From Hennigella sp045599065 (lineage in GTDB: Bacteria > Bacillota_I > Bacilli_A > Mycoplasmatales > Mycoplasmoidaceae), in contig JAZRVJ010000047.1 of NCBI GenBank assembly GCA_045599065.1, positions 1 to 40,497 of the forward strand: 40,497 nucleotides of DNA. Direction: 5' to 3'. The translations under genes and the position numbers were made by a program. Shown piece by piece: positions 9,126 through 18,333 of this stretch; position 1 is the first letter of the stretch, and every line of letters starts with the position of its first letter. The notes below the pieces were generated by a model, which worked only from the letters and a program-made list of their open reading frames with translations, ran no database searches and had not been told where the DNA came from.

Positions 9126-12100
9126 ATGTCAGATAAAAAATATATTTCTGTCGATGGAAATACAGCTGCCGCTTATATTGGTTATGCTTTAAGTGACTGT
9201 GCTTGTATTTTCCCTATTACTCCTTCAACACCAATGGCTGAATTGTGTGATGAATGAGCATCTAAAGGAACAAAGAATGTTTTTGGTAATACTGTAAAAG
9301 TAACTGAAATGCAATCTGAAGCAGGAGCTGCTGGTGCAGTTCATGGTTCTGCTGCAGTTGGAGCATTAACAACTACTTATACAGCTAGCCAAGGATTATT
9401 ATTAATGATTCCTAACATGTACAAGATTGCTGCTGAATGTTTACCAGTAGTCTTCCATGTATCAGCTAGAACACTAGCTGCCCAAGCAATTAACATCTTC
9501 GGTGATCACCAAGACGTAATGGCTTGTAGACAAACAGGTTTCTGTATGTTAGCATCCAACAACGTACAAGAAGCTATGGATATGGCTTTAGTAGCACACA
9601 TTGCTGCTTATAATAGTTCATTACCATTCTTACATTTCTTTGATGGTTTTAGAACAAGTCATGAAATTAACAAGATTGAAGAAATTCCATATGAAGTTAT
9701 TAAGCAAATGCTTCCATATGACAAGATCGCTGCTTACCGTGCTAAAGGTCATAACCCTAACCACCCTAAGTTAATGGGTCCGTGTGAAAATGGTGATACA
9801 TACTTCCAAAACAGAGAAGCAAACAACAAAAACTATGATGTTGCTTATGATGCTGTTGTGAAAGCTATGGCTCAACTTAAAAAGTTGACTGGTAGAGAAT
9901 ACCACCCATTTGAATACTATGGTGCTAAAGATGCTACTGATGTAATCGTAGTAATGTGTTCAGGTGCTGATACAGTTCATGAATCATTAGATACATTAGT
10001 TAAAAAAGAAGGAAAGAAATATGGTGTTGTTAAAGTTCACCTATATCGTCCATTCAATGCAGAAGCATTTGTTAAAACAATTCCTGCTTCTTGCAAGAGA
10101 TTAACTGTTTTAGATAGAACTAAAGAACCAGGATCAATTGGTGAACCATTATATTTAGATGTTGTAATGGCTTTGGACCAAATGGGCAAGAAAAACTTAC
10201 AAGTTCTTGCTGGTAGATATGGTTTAGGTGGTAAAGAATTTAATGCTACTTGCGTTTACCAAATCTTTAAAAACTCTCAATCTAAAAAGCCAATGAAGAG
10301 ATTTACAGTAGGTATCAATGATGATGTAACTCATTTAAATTTACCTGCACTTGATAAAACTGTTCAATTAGATAATGACTACTATGAATGTAAATTCTGA
10401 GGTCTTGGATCTGATGGTACAATTTCAGCCAACAAATCATCAATCAAGATTATTGGTCAAAACACTAAGAAGTATATTCAAGGTTTCTTTGAATATGACT
10501 CTAAGAAATCTGGTGGATTAACAATTTCCCACCTAAGAATGTCTGACAAAATGATTAGAAGTCCTTACTTCTTATCACAAGCCGACTTTATTGCAATTCA
10601 CAACTTTACTTATGTAAATAAGTATGATGTTCTTGAAGGATTAAAACCAAACGGAAACGTTTTATTAAACTCTGTTTATCCTGCTAAAGAAATTTCTGCT
10701 CATTTACCAAAAGCATTCAAAGAAAAGATTATTAAGTTAAAAGCTAAACTTTACACTATTGATGCTTACAAAGTTGCTGGTGAAGCAGGCTTAGGAAACA
10801 GAATCAACGTTATTATGCAATCATGTTTCTTCAAGATTGCTAATATTATTCCATATGCTGTTGCTGAAAAGCAAATGAAAGACATGGCTGTTAAACTTTA
10901 TAGCAAAAAGGGTGATGCAGTTGTTGCTGCTAACATGAAAGCAGTAGATGCTGCAACTAGCTTCCTAGAAGAAGTTGATGTTAAGAAACTTGATTTAACA
11001 AAGAATGAAGCTCCTCTAGATGACAGTCACATGTCCGCTTTCTTCAAGAAGTTCTGTGCTGTAATTGATAGACACAACGGCGATTCATTACCTGTTAGTG
11101 CATTCCAGCCTGATGGTGCTGTTCCTACAGGAACAACTCAATATGAAAAGAGATGTATTGGTAATACAGCTCCCGAATGAAATGCCGCAAACTGTTTACA
11201 ATGTGGTCAATGTACATTAGTATGTCCACATGCTGCAATTAGATCTAAAGTTATTAACGAAAAAGACTTAACTAAAGCACCAAAAACATTTACAACTGCT
11301 AATGCATTTGGTGTTCAAGGTGGTAAGTTTAGAATCCAAGTATCTGCTGCTGACTGTACAGGCTGTGGATCATGTTCTAAAGTTTGTCCAGCTAATAAAA
11401 ATAAAGACAAACAAGCTTTGGTTATGAAACCAATAACTCAAATGCTTCCAATTGAAAAACCAAATTGAGACTTCTTTACTACATTAAAACCAATGAAGAC
11501 CCCATTTGCTAAGACAACAGTTAAAGGTTTACAATTCGAACAACCTTACTTTGAATTCTCTGGAGCATGTGCTGGTTGTGGTGAAACACCATACATCAAA
11601 ATCATCTCTCAATTATTTGGTAAAAGGATGGTTGTTGCCAATGCAACAGGATGTTCATCAATTTATGGTGGTGCATTCCCAACAGTTCCATACTGTACTG
11701 ACAAAGAAGGCAAAGGACCAACTTGAGCTAACTCATTATTTGAAGACAATGCTGAATTTGGTTTGGGTATGGCTCTAGGTCTTAAATATAGAAGAAATGA
11801 TTTATACAAACACTTAGAATCATTAGTAGATAATCCTAAAGCATCTGCTGAACTTAAAGGTGCAATTAAAGATGTAATTGCTCACAAAGATGCTGATGAC
11901 ATTGATCAATACATTCCTTCTTTAGTTAAGGCTGCAAAAGCACAAAAACCTATTTGTGAAGGCGAATGTCATTGCATGGACAAGATTCTAAACAATATTG
12001 ACCAACTATCTAAGAAGTCAGTTTGAATCTTTGGTGGTGACGGTTGAGCTTACGATATTGGTTTTGGTGGTTTAGACCACATACTAGCTTCTGGTGAAAA

Positions 12101-12653
12101 TGTAAACATTTTAGTTGTAGATACTGAAGTTTACTCTAACACTGGTGGTCAAGCATCTAAATCATCTCCAATGGGTGCCGTAGCTAAATTTACTGCTGCT
12201 GGTAAACCAACAAGAAAGAAAGACCTTGGTGCAATTGCTATGACATATAAAGATGTATATGTTGCACAAGTTGCTCTTGGTGCTGACCAACAACAATTCA
12301 TTAAAGCTCTAACAGAAGCTGAAGCATACAATGGTGTATCATTAATTATTGCTTATGCTCCATGTATTAACCACGGTTTCAACATGTCTAACTCTCAATT
12401 AGAAATGAAGAAAGCAGTTGATGCTGGTTACTGACAACTATATCGTTACAACCCAGCTGCAACTGGTAAGAAATTCACTCTTGACTCTACAAAGAAGCCT
12501 GAAGGTGACTATGTAACATTCTTAAAAGGTGAAGCAAGATATGCATCTCTTGTTAAGAAAGCTCCTGAACATGCAGAAAAACTATTTGCAGGTTCAAAAG
12601 CTAACGCTGCAGAAAAACTTGAAGACTTAATTAAATTAGACTCTCAAGAATAA
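9126..12653 (+). CDS. nifJ: pyruvate:ferredoxin (flavodoxin) oxidoreductase, single-chain
   Basis: Oxidises pyruvate + CoA to acetyl-CoA + CO2 and reduces ferredoxin; cytosolic, TPP- and Fe-S-dependent. 1175 aa, the length of full single-chain PFOR. Domain order: pyruvate-binding domain (from MSDKKYISVDGNTAAAYIGY, with TPSTPMAE), the second domain, the gamma domain (about 415-640), an inserted 2[4Fe-4S] ferredoxin domain (first motif from Cys690, CLQCGQCTLVCP; second from Cys744, CTGCGSCSKVCP) and the TPP domain. Proximal-cluster cysteines are in CAGCG (Cys815, Cys818), the TPP motif is GDGWAYDIG (Gly971-Gly973) and NTGGQASK follows. At least seven UGA codons read as Trp. AAAGGA 9 nt upstream supports the start. 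It overlaps with PFL in making acetyl-CoA. Confidence 0.97.
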
Positions 12654-12663
12654 TTCTTTAAGA

Positions 12664-12688
12664 AAAAACACCATTGTATGGTGTTTTT
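12664..12688 (+). terminator. PFOR terminator
   Basis: AAAAACACCA (12664-12673), loop TTGTA, TGGTGTTTTT (12679-12688). It lies directly after the PFOR stop and before a TATAAT (12692-12697) that drives the PQ-loop gene cluster. Confidence 0.88.
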
Positions 12689-12715
12689 CTTTATAATTAA
12701 AAAAAGTATTTTATT

Positions 12716-13138
12716 ATGAGTATAGATATAAATTATTTATTATCGATTTTAGCAGCAGTTATTGGTTGAATAGTATTAGCATTGGTTAGTTCCTATGCTA
12801 TACCTCAATTAGTAAGAGTTGTAAAAACAAGGAACACAAGTGGATTATCTATTCCAGGATACATTTTATTCATTTTTAGTAATCTAGGAATGCTATCTTG
12901 AGGTATAGGAAACACCGTACGTTCAATGTCGCTATCAGACTATGATCTTCTATTAGTTGTGATGGCATTGGTTCCAAATGTAATTTTGAACCTTCTTAAC
13001 ACATGTATCAACGTTTTTATTTTGGCTACAAAAATTCATCATGTTAAATTAGCTAAAAAAATGGGAATTGATGAAGCAAAGCTTGTTTCAATATTATTAA
13101 AGAAAAAGAAAAATAAAATAAGAAAAGGAGGAAAGTAA
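12716..13138 (+). CDS. PQ-loop/SemiSWEET-like half transporter, type A (pair 1)
   Basis: 140-aa three-helix membrane protein: TM1 about 8-28, TM2 47-67, TM3 83-105. The PQ-loop motif AIPQLVRVVKTRNTSGLS follows TM1 (Pro30-Gln31), a Trp lies in TM2 (SWGIG) and an Asn-containing TM3 is followed by KIHHVKLAKKMGIDE. This is the layout of SemiSWEET and other PQ-loop proteins, which work as dimers and move sugars or similar small solutes. The basic end after TM3 places the C-terminus in the cytosol. It lacks a ribosome site and starts 18 nt after a TATAAT, so it may be translated from a very short leader. The next gene begins 1 nt after its stop and is a related but distinct half (type B), so the two are probably made as a pair. 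Confidence 0.85.
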
Positions 13139-13139
13139 T

Positions 13140-13568
13140 ATGTCATTTTGGGAAGCTTTAGTAAAAGAAATTACCGGTCCATGAGGATGAGTATTGATTC
13201 TTTCCACTTTATCTTGTGTTGGTTTTGTTGGAATGGCTCTCGCACATTTTGTCAAGTGTTTGGTTACAAAAAACACAACATCTCTAAGCAAACAATTTGT
13301 AATATTGTTACCTATTACTAATACATTGTTAACAATCTATGATTTAGTATTATTTTCACTTTGTATTGTAAGTGGCGATAAATTCTACGGTCAAGCCTGA
13401 GGTATGCTGCTACCAGCAATACTTAATGGATTAATTTCAGCTTATGGAACAATGATCTTAAAAATTAAACATGTTAGAGCAGCAAGAAAATTAGGTATTA
13501 CTGAAATGCAACATTATGTAAAATATTTAAAGCCTATTGCTTGAAGTACAAAAAAGAAGAAGAAATAA
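13140..13568 (+). CDS. PQ-loop/SemiSWEET-like half transporter, type B (pair 1)
   Basis: 142 aa, three helices (TM1 17-37, TM2 54-77, TM3 87-107). The PQ dipeptide is replaced by Ala-His (MALAHFVKCL), but the following KNTTSLS matches the K-T-K-N/S-T-x-G-L-S block of PQ-loop proteins. After TM3 it has KIKHVRAARKLGITEMQHYVKYLKP, a signature shared only with the other type B units of this cluster. A GGAGG ribosome site lies inside the end of the preceding gene and the start is 1 nt after its stop. Translational coupling and the non-identical halves suggest a heterodimer with the type A protein. A terminator hairpin follows the stop. Confidence 0.82.
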
Positions 13569-13590
13569 AAACACCTTAAGGTGTTTTTTT
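13568..13590 (+). terminator. terminator after pair 1
   Basis: AAAACACC (13568-13575), loop TTAA, GGTGTTTT, then a T run. It separates pair 1 from the promoter of pair 2 (TATAAT 13594-13599). Confidence 0.85.
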
Positions 13591-13610
13591 ATTTATAATT
13601 AGCACATATT

Positions 13611-14018
13611 ATGTCGACCCTAAATATTGTTAGTATAGTAATTGGATGAATTGCATTCTTTTTTAGTTGTGCCTATTCAATTCCACAATTTATAACAATT
13701 AAAAAAACAAGAAACACAAAAGGTTTATCTATTCCTTCTGTTGCCTTTTTTATTTTTTGTGGTGTAGTAATGTTTTGTTGAGGAATAGGCAATGCTTGTA
13801 GGGGAATTTTAGATCCTGAACTTCAAATGTCAATGCCGGTTGTTATTTTAACTTTGTTACCTCACACCTTGCTTAATTTAGGGAATGCTATTTTAAACAC
13901 TATATCTTTAACTATAAAGATAAGAAATATAAAATTAGCAAAGAAAATGGGTATTGATGAAATAGAGCTTGCTCGTATTTTAAAACAAAAATCGAAGAAG
14001 AGAAAGGCGGGTAAATAA
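13611..14018 (+). CDS. PQ-loop/SemiSWEET-like half transporter, type A (pair 2)
   Basis: 135 aa, three helices. The PQ motif is SIPQFITIKKTRNTKGLS (Pro25-Gln26), TM2 contains CWGIG and TM3 is followed by KIRNIKLAKKMGIDEIELARIL, very close to the type A gene of pair 1. Its ATG lies 11 nt after the TATAAT at 13594-13599, so the message would have a leader of only about 5 nt and there is no ribosome site. It is one of two near-tandem copies, which shows that the A-B pair was duplicated as a unit. Confidence 0.85.
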
Positions 14019-14019
14019 T

Positions 14020-14460
14020 ATGAAAACTATACCTTGGCCTTGGAATCAACTTGTTGAGGAAATACAAAAACCTTGAGGATGATTATTGATATTAGTAATT
14101 GTTGCAGGTATCGGCATTATGGGAATGCCTATTGCACAATTTATTAAATGTTTGAGAACGAAGAATACAACATCACTTAATAAGTATTACACTATTATTT
14201 ATCCCATCGGAACAACTGTGCTTGTTATATATGACATAATATTGTTTGTAATAGTATGGTTTAAGCCCGTTGAGGGTACAATCATATTTAACTGACAAGC
14301 ATTTTTTCCAATGCTAATGAGTGGCTTGACGCCTTCATATGGTATTATGATTTTGAAATTAAAGCATGTTCATGCAGCGAAAAAACTCGGCCTAACTGAG
14401 ATGCAATATTACTTAAAATATTTAAAACCAACAGCTAGAAGCACAAGAAAGAAAAAATAA
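14020..14460 (+). CDS. PQ-loop/SemiSWEET-like half transporter, type B (pair 2)
   Basis: 146 aa, three helices (TM1 about 20-40, TM2 58-80, TM3 95-113). The PQ position reads PIAQFIKCLRTKNTTSLN, so the Pro is lost but the Gln kept. The type B signature after TM3 is KLKHVHAAKKLGLTEMQYYLKYLKP. It starts 1 nt after the type A stop and has an AAAGG-type ribosome site inside the previous gene. The N-terminus (WPWNQLVEEIQKPWGW) is Trp-rich, with both UGG and UGA codons. It is followed by a terminator, so pair 2 is a two-gene transcript like pair 1. Confidence 0.83.
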
Positions 14461-14489
14461 CACATTTGAATCAAACAAATGTGTTTTTT
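14461..14489 (+). terminator. terminator after pair 2
   Basis: CACATTTG (14461-14468), loop AATCAAA, CAAATGTG (14476-14483), then six T. Confidence 0.85.
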
Positions 14490-14513
14490 ATTACTATCTT
14501 TTGTCAAAACTTA

Positions 14514-14530
14514 TAAGCATATAATGCTTA
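14514..14530 (+). promoter_or_regulatory. palindromic operator candidate over the -10 box of the TetR-type gene
   Basis: TAAGCATATAATGCTTA is a perfect inverted repeat with 7-bp arms and a 3-nt centre. It contains the TATAAT (14520-14525) and ends 3 nt before the ATG at 14534. TetR-family proteins commonly bind such repeats over their own promoter, so autoregulation is likely. Confidence 0.5.
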
Positions 14531-14533
14531 GCA

Positions 14534-15106
14534 ATGGAAGATTATTTAGATTTAAGAATTGTTAAAACAAGACAAGTTTTGATTACAACATTGTTTGATA
14601 TTCTTAAAAAGCAAATTAACAATAAGCCAATTAAGGTATTAGATATTTGCAAGAAGGCAAATATTTCGGCTATTACTTTTTATAAACATTTTGATAATAA
14701 AAACAATTTGCTTGAATATTCTATTAAAGAGCAATTAAATAATCACTTTCCAATCCCAATAAAATTAAAACCACACAACTTGAAACAATTAATTTACTAC
14801 TTGATAAATTTTTTTGAAAAATTTTGCCAAGAAAATAATGAATTAATTATTAATTGTTCAAAGATAAAGAGCGATATACAAATGTCATATTTTAATATTC
14901 TATTAAAAATTATTGAATACAATGTTTTTCAAGAATTAAAAAATATTTATTCAAACAAGAATTTTATTGAGCTAAATATGTGAACTGAAACAGTTGTTGC
15001 GGGTTTATTCTACCTCTTTATTAAAAGAACAACAGCACATAAGATTATGAGAAGTGAAACGGTTTTTAATTCTTATAACCAAATGATTAAAGCATATATA
15101 ATTTAA
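14534..15106 (+). CDS. TetR/AcrR-type transcriptional regulator
   Basis: 190 aa. The N-terminal 55 residues have the TetR helix-turn-helix layout: a first helix (RIVKTRQVLITTLFDILKK), then VLDICKKANISAITFYKHFDNKNNLLEY, which matches the A-x-x-x-G/A-V-S-x-x-x-x-Y-x-H-F pattern. The C-terminal part is helical, rich in Lys and Asn, and has no recognisable ligand site. A UGA at 14981-14983 reads as Trp. It begins 8 nt after its -10 box, inside a palindrome, and has no ribosome site. It sits exactly between the split PQ-loop pairs and the fused PQ-loop genes, the first of which starts 7 nt after its stop, so it probably controls the transporters. Confidence 0.8.
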
Positions 15107-15113
15107 CCAAATT

Positions 15114-16046
15114 ATGATTAATGAATTAACGTACTATCAACAAGCTATTATTTGTACAGTCTTTGGGATGCTAGCACTTGGTGCAGCATATTGTATTTTT
15201 ATACCGCAACTAGTCTATACGACTAGAACAAAAAATACATCTGGATCTTCATTAATAACATACATCTTGAATGCTTTTTCTTGATTCTTTTGATTTGTTT
15301 GAGCAACGGGTTTTTATATTAATAATATGCAAAAAAATCCTGTTGAACCAATTCTTCCTCAATTGTATATGTCACAATTTATGCCTTCTGTAATAAGCAA
15401 TGCTTTGTCGTCGGCATTGTCTATTGTACTATTAGTAATTAAGATAAGACATGTCTTGTTAGCTAGAAAACTAAAAATCACAGAGATGCAGTTAGCAAAG
15501 ATTTTATTGGATAAACAAGCAAAAAAATATTTTAATAATTCAAAAAAAATAAAAATGGCTCAAGATTTAACATCCATATTTATTATTTTTGGTACATTAA
15601 TAGTCGGTGCAATTATTGCCTTGCTTCTATCTTTTTGCACTTGACCAAAACCAACAGGCGCTGATGATTGAGCTTGAGTTGGTATAGTAAACTTTATTTG
15701 TGCAGGTTTCTCAGAAGCCTTAAGTTGACCACAATTTATCAAGTGTTTAAGGAAGGAGGATACAACAGGAATTTCTATTTGATGAGCAACCTTTTTTGTG
15801 GTTTCAGGCATCGTTTTCTTAATCTATAACCTTTTAATGGGCTTTGGAACAGGGAAATGATCATGAAATATATTTGCTACCACAGTTTTTGCCGGATATA
15901 TTCCAAACATCAGTATTTTGGTAATAAAAATTCGTAATATAGTTAAGGCTAAAAAGCACAACATGACAGAAAAGCAATATACTGAACAAGTTTTAATACC
16001 ATTAGTTAAACAAAAAGAATTAGCTAAAAGAAAAAAGAAAATATAA
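15114..16046 (+). CDS. fused A-B PQ-loop transporter with linker helix (SWEET-like), copy 1
   Basis: 310 aa. Half A (1-120) has TM1, the motif FIPQLVYTTRTKNTSGSS (Pro31-Gln32), TM2, TM3 and KIRHVLLARKLKITEMQLAKIL. A linker (121-180) holds one extra helix at 152-176. Half B (185-310) has SWPQFIKCLRKEDTTGIS (Pro206-Gln207), two more helices and KIRNIVKAKKHNMTEKQY. This is the 3+1+3 helix layout of eukaryotic SWEET sugar transporters, whereas bacteria normally have only 3-helix SemiSWEETs. The linker helix is needed to give both halves the same orientation. It follows the TetR-type gene by 7 nt. The stop overlaps a palindromic terminator. Confidence 0.84.
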
Positions 16047-16067
16047 ACTATATAGTTTATATTTTTT
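16041..16067 (+). terminator. palindromic terminator between fused copies 1 and 2
   Basis: ATATAAAC (16041-16048), centre TATATA, GTTTATAT, then a T run; the stop of copy 1 lies within it. It is AT-only apart from one G/C pair, so it may be weak. A TATAAT at 16069-16074 follows, 9 nt before the next ATG. Confidence 0.55.
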
Positions 16068-16083
16068 ATATAATATAAGCACT

Positions 16084-17067
16084 ATGAACGGACCAGATTG
16101 AGTAACACATATAAGTTGTTTGGTTTTAGGTATAGTTTCATTAACACTATCCCTAATTATTTCTGTATCTCAAATAACTTCCTTAATCAAAACCAAGAAC
16201 ACATCAGGTGTTTCTATTTCAACATACATAATATTTGTTGTGGCAGGAGCAATGTGTTTGACTTGAGGATTTAGTTATTATTTTCAAGAAATGCAAATAA
16301 AAGAAATTCCTGATCAAAAAGGAATTCCTTATTTACTATATCAATGGGAAATGATACCTATTATTTGCTATTACATAACAGACTTCTGTTTGTCTAACAC
16401 AATGGTTTTTATTAAGGCAAGGCATATGAGCCTAGCAAAAAAACTAGGAATGAACGAACTTGAACTTGCCGAATATTTAAAAGATAGACAAAATAAAAAA
16501 TACATTAAATCAGGCAAAAAATTTAGTGCAAGCGAGAATTTTCCGGTTTTCTTAGTGTTATTTGTTTTGTTTAGTATTGTTGTTACATTTGCAATTTGCT
16601 TTACATTATTTGCTACACCCGAACCAATCTATGATTGACATAAAGTAGATGGAAAATGAGTATGCGACTGAGATGGCTACAAATGAGTTGTTCCAAGCAG
16701 CTTGCTAGCAGCTTTATTATGAGAAGCAATTAGTTGACCACAATTTATTAAATCTCTAAGACAAAAAGATACGTCTGGTATTTCAATGAACTGAGCAATT
16801 TTTATGCCAGTAGCCTTAACTGTATCATTTACTTATGCTTTAGTTTTAGCGCTTAAAATGGGTGATTTTGAATATGATACAATAGGTGCTTTAGTATTTA
16901 ATGGTATGATAGTTAACTATGGTATCTTAATTATTAAATGTATTAATAGGAAAAAAGCCAAAAAGCTTGGATTGAATGAATTACAATACACAAAGAAATA
17001 TTTAATCCCAGCTTGGAAAAAGAAAGAAGCTGCTAAAGCAGCTAAGAAAGCTGCACAGGCTAAATAG
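16084..17067 (+). CDS. fused A-B PQ-loop transporter with linker helix (SWEET-like), copy 2
   Basis: 327 aa. Half A has SVSQITSLIKTKNTSGVS (the Pro is lost, Gln30 kept) and KARHMSLAKKLGMNELELAEYL after TM3. The linker helix is at 153-177. Half B has ISWPQFIKSLRQKDTSGIS (Pro219-Gln220), then two helices and KAKKLGLNELQYTKKYLIP. The loop before half B (about 180-200) is rich in Trp and charged residues and would face outside. The C-terminus is Lys/Ala-rich. The ATG lies only 9 nt after a perfect TATAAT with no ribosome site, pointing to a leaderless message. Copy 3 follows after a GGAG ribosome site. Confidence 0.84.
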
Positions 17068-17076
17068 GAGAAAAAG

Positions 17077-18327
17077 ATGTTAAATTTAATAGGCGGTGTG
17101 CCTGAAATAATTGCCTCGCAGACACCAATTCTAATTGGGTGTATTGTAATAGGTTGGTTATCAGTTGCCTTAATGCAACTTATTGTTCTAAGTCAAGGTA
17201 TAAAAATTTATAAAACAAAAAGTACGGCAAGCTTTTCAGTTTGAACATTTGTAATTTTTGGTATAAGCAGTTTGATTGGTGCAGCATGAGCATATTGCTA
17301 TTACATTAAGCAAGTGTGCAGTGATCTTGGCGTTGGAGCAATTGCTCCTGGAGTTGGTGATCAAGATTTATTGAATGCCCTTATGCCGTTTGCGCAATGA
17401 TCCGTTGTTCCACTTGTGTTTTATAACATCTTTAACATTTTCTGTGCTATTTGGATAACAATCTTAAAAACTAGAAATATGAATCTTGCAAAAAAGATGA
17501 GATGTTCCGAGCTTGAGCTTTCAAAGGCCTTGCTTGACAAACAAAAGAAAGAATTGGTTGCATCCGGTTATAAATTACACAAAAGAAAATATTTTGTGTT
17601 GGTGTTAATCTTGTTTTGTGCATATTTGGTATCTATTTTAGTAAGTGTCCTAACATGCTTATTTCTTGTTCCTAAGGATGCCAACCATTTATTTAAATTT
17701 ACAGACGCTGGTGGACATGCCTTCTTTTTCTGAGATCGCGGTCTTATGATTATTTCAATCATAACTTCATGTGCTAATGAAGGATTTGGTTGACCAACAT
17801 TTATTACTGTCTTAAGAAAAAGGGACACATCAAGTTTATCTACAAACTGAGCAATCTTTGTTCCAGTTACATTAACTGTTTCATTCCTTTACGCTCTTGT
17901 TTTGGCAACTGCAGAAGTAGCGGCAGGAGGATGAGAATCATTCCCGCCAGATACAATAGGTGCATTAGTATTTAATGGATTAATTGTTAACTATGGTACT
18001 TTATTAATCAAATTAAAAAATAGAAAAACCGCAAAAAAACTTCATATGTCTGAAGAAACATATACTAAAAAGATATTGGTTCCTGAATATGAAAGAAAAA
18101 TTGAGGCTAGAAAAGAAGTTGAAAGATTAATTAAGGCACAAGAAGAAAAAATTGTTCAAAGACAATCTAATCTTGATAAGATTAAAAAGGAAAACGAAAG
18201 AAGAGAAATTTATCAAGAGAAAAGACTTCAAGAAGAGCAAAATAAACTTCAACAAATGAAGAAAAAAGCCGAAATGAAGAAAAAAGAAGAAGAAATCTTC
18301 AAGTCTACAGATAAAAAGTCAAAATAA
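17077..18327 (+). CDS. fused A-B PQ-loop transporter with C-terminal coiled coil, copy 3
   Basis: 416 aa, the longest and most diverged copy. Half A has lost the Pro (ALMQLIVLSQGIKIYKTKSTASFS), and half B reads GWPTFITVLRKRDTSSLS, where the Gln is replaced by Thr. The linker helix is at 172-198. Half B helices (VTLTVSFLYALVLA, DTIGALVFNGLIVNYGTLLIK) are close to copy 2, so 2 and 3 are recent relatives. After the type B signature (TAKKLHMSEETYTKKILVP) it carries about 80 residues of highly charged coiled coil, absent from the other copies. GGAGAAAAAG precedes the ATG; it is co-transcribed with copy 2. Confidence 0.82.
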
Positions 18328-18333
18328 TTAACA

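Noticed and set aside
11506..11778. Open frame overlapping PFOR in another frame
   Set aside because: It is a shadow of the PFOR frame, which carries the Cys motifs of the family.
7587..12653. Hydrogenase and PFOR as pseudogenes broken by in-frame stops
   Set aside because: All the breaks are UGA, at positions that fit Trp; no UAA or UAG interrupts the frames.
13599..13625. CIRCE-like half site TTAGCACAT before the second PQ-loop pair
   Set aside because: The second arm is missing at the required spacing; it is probably a chance match.
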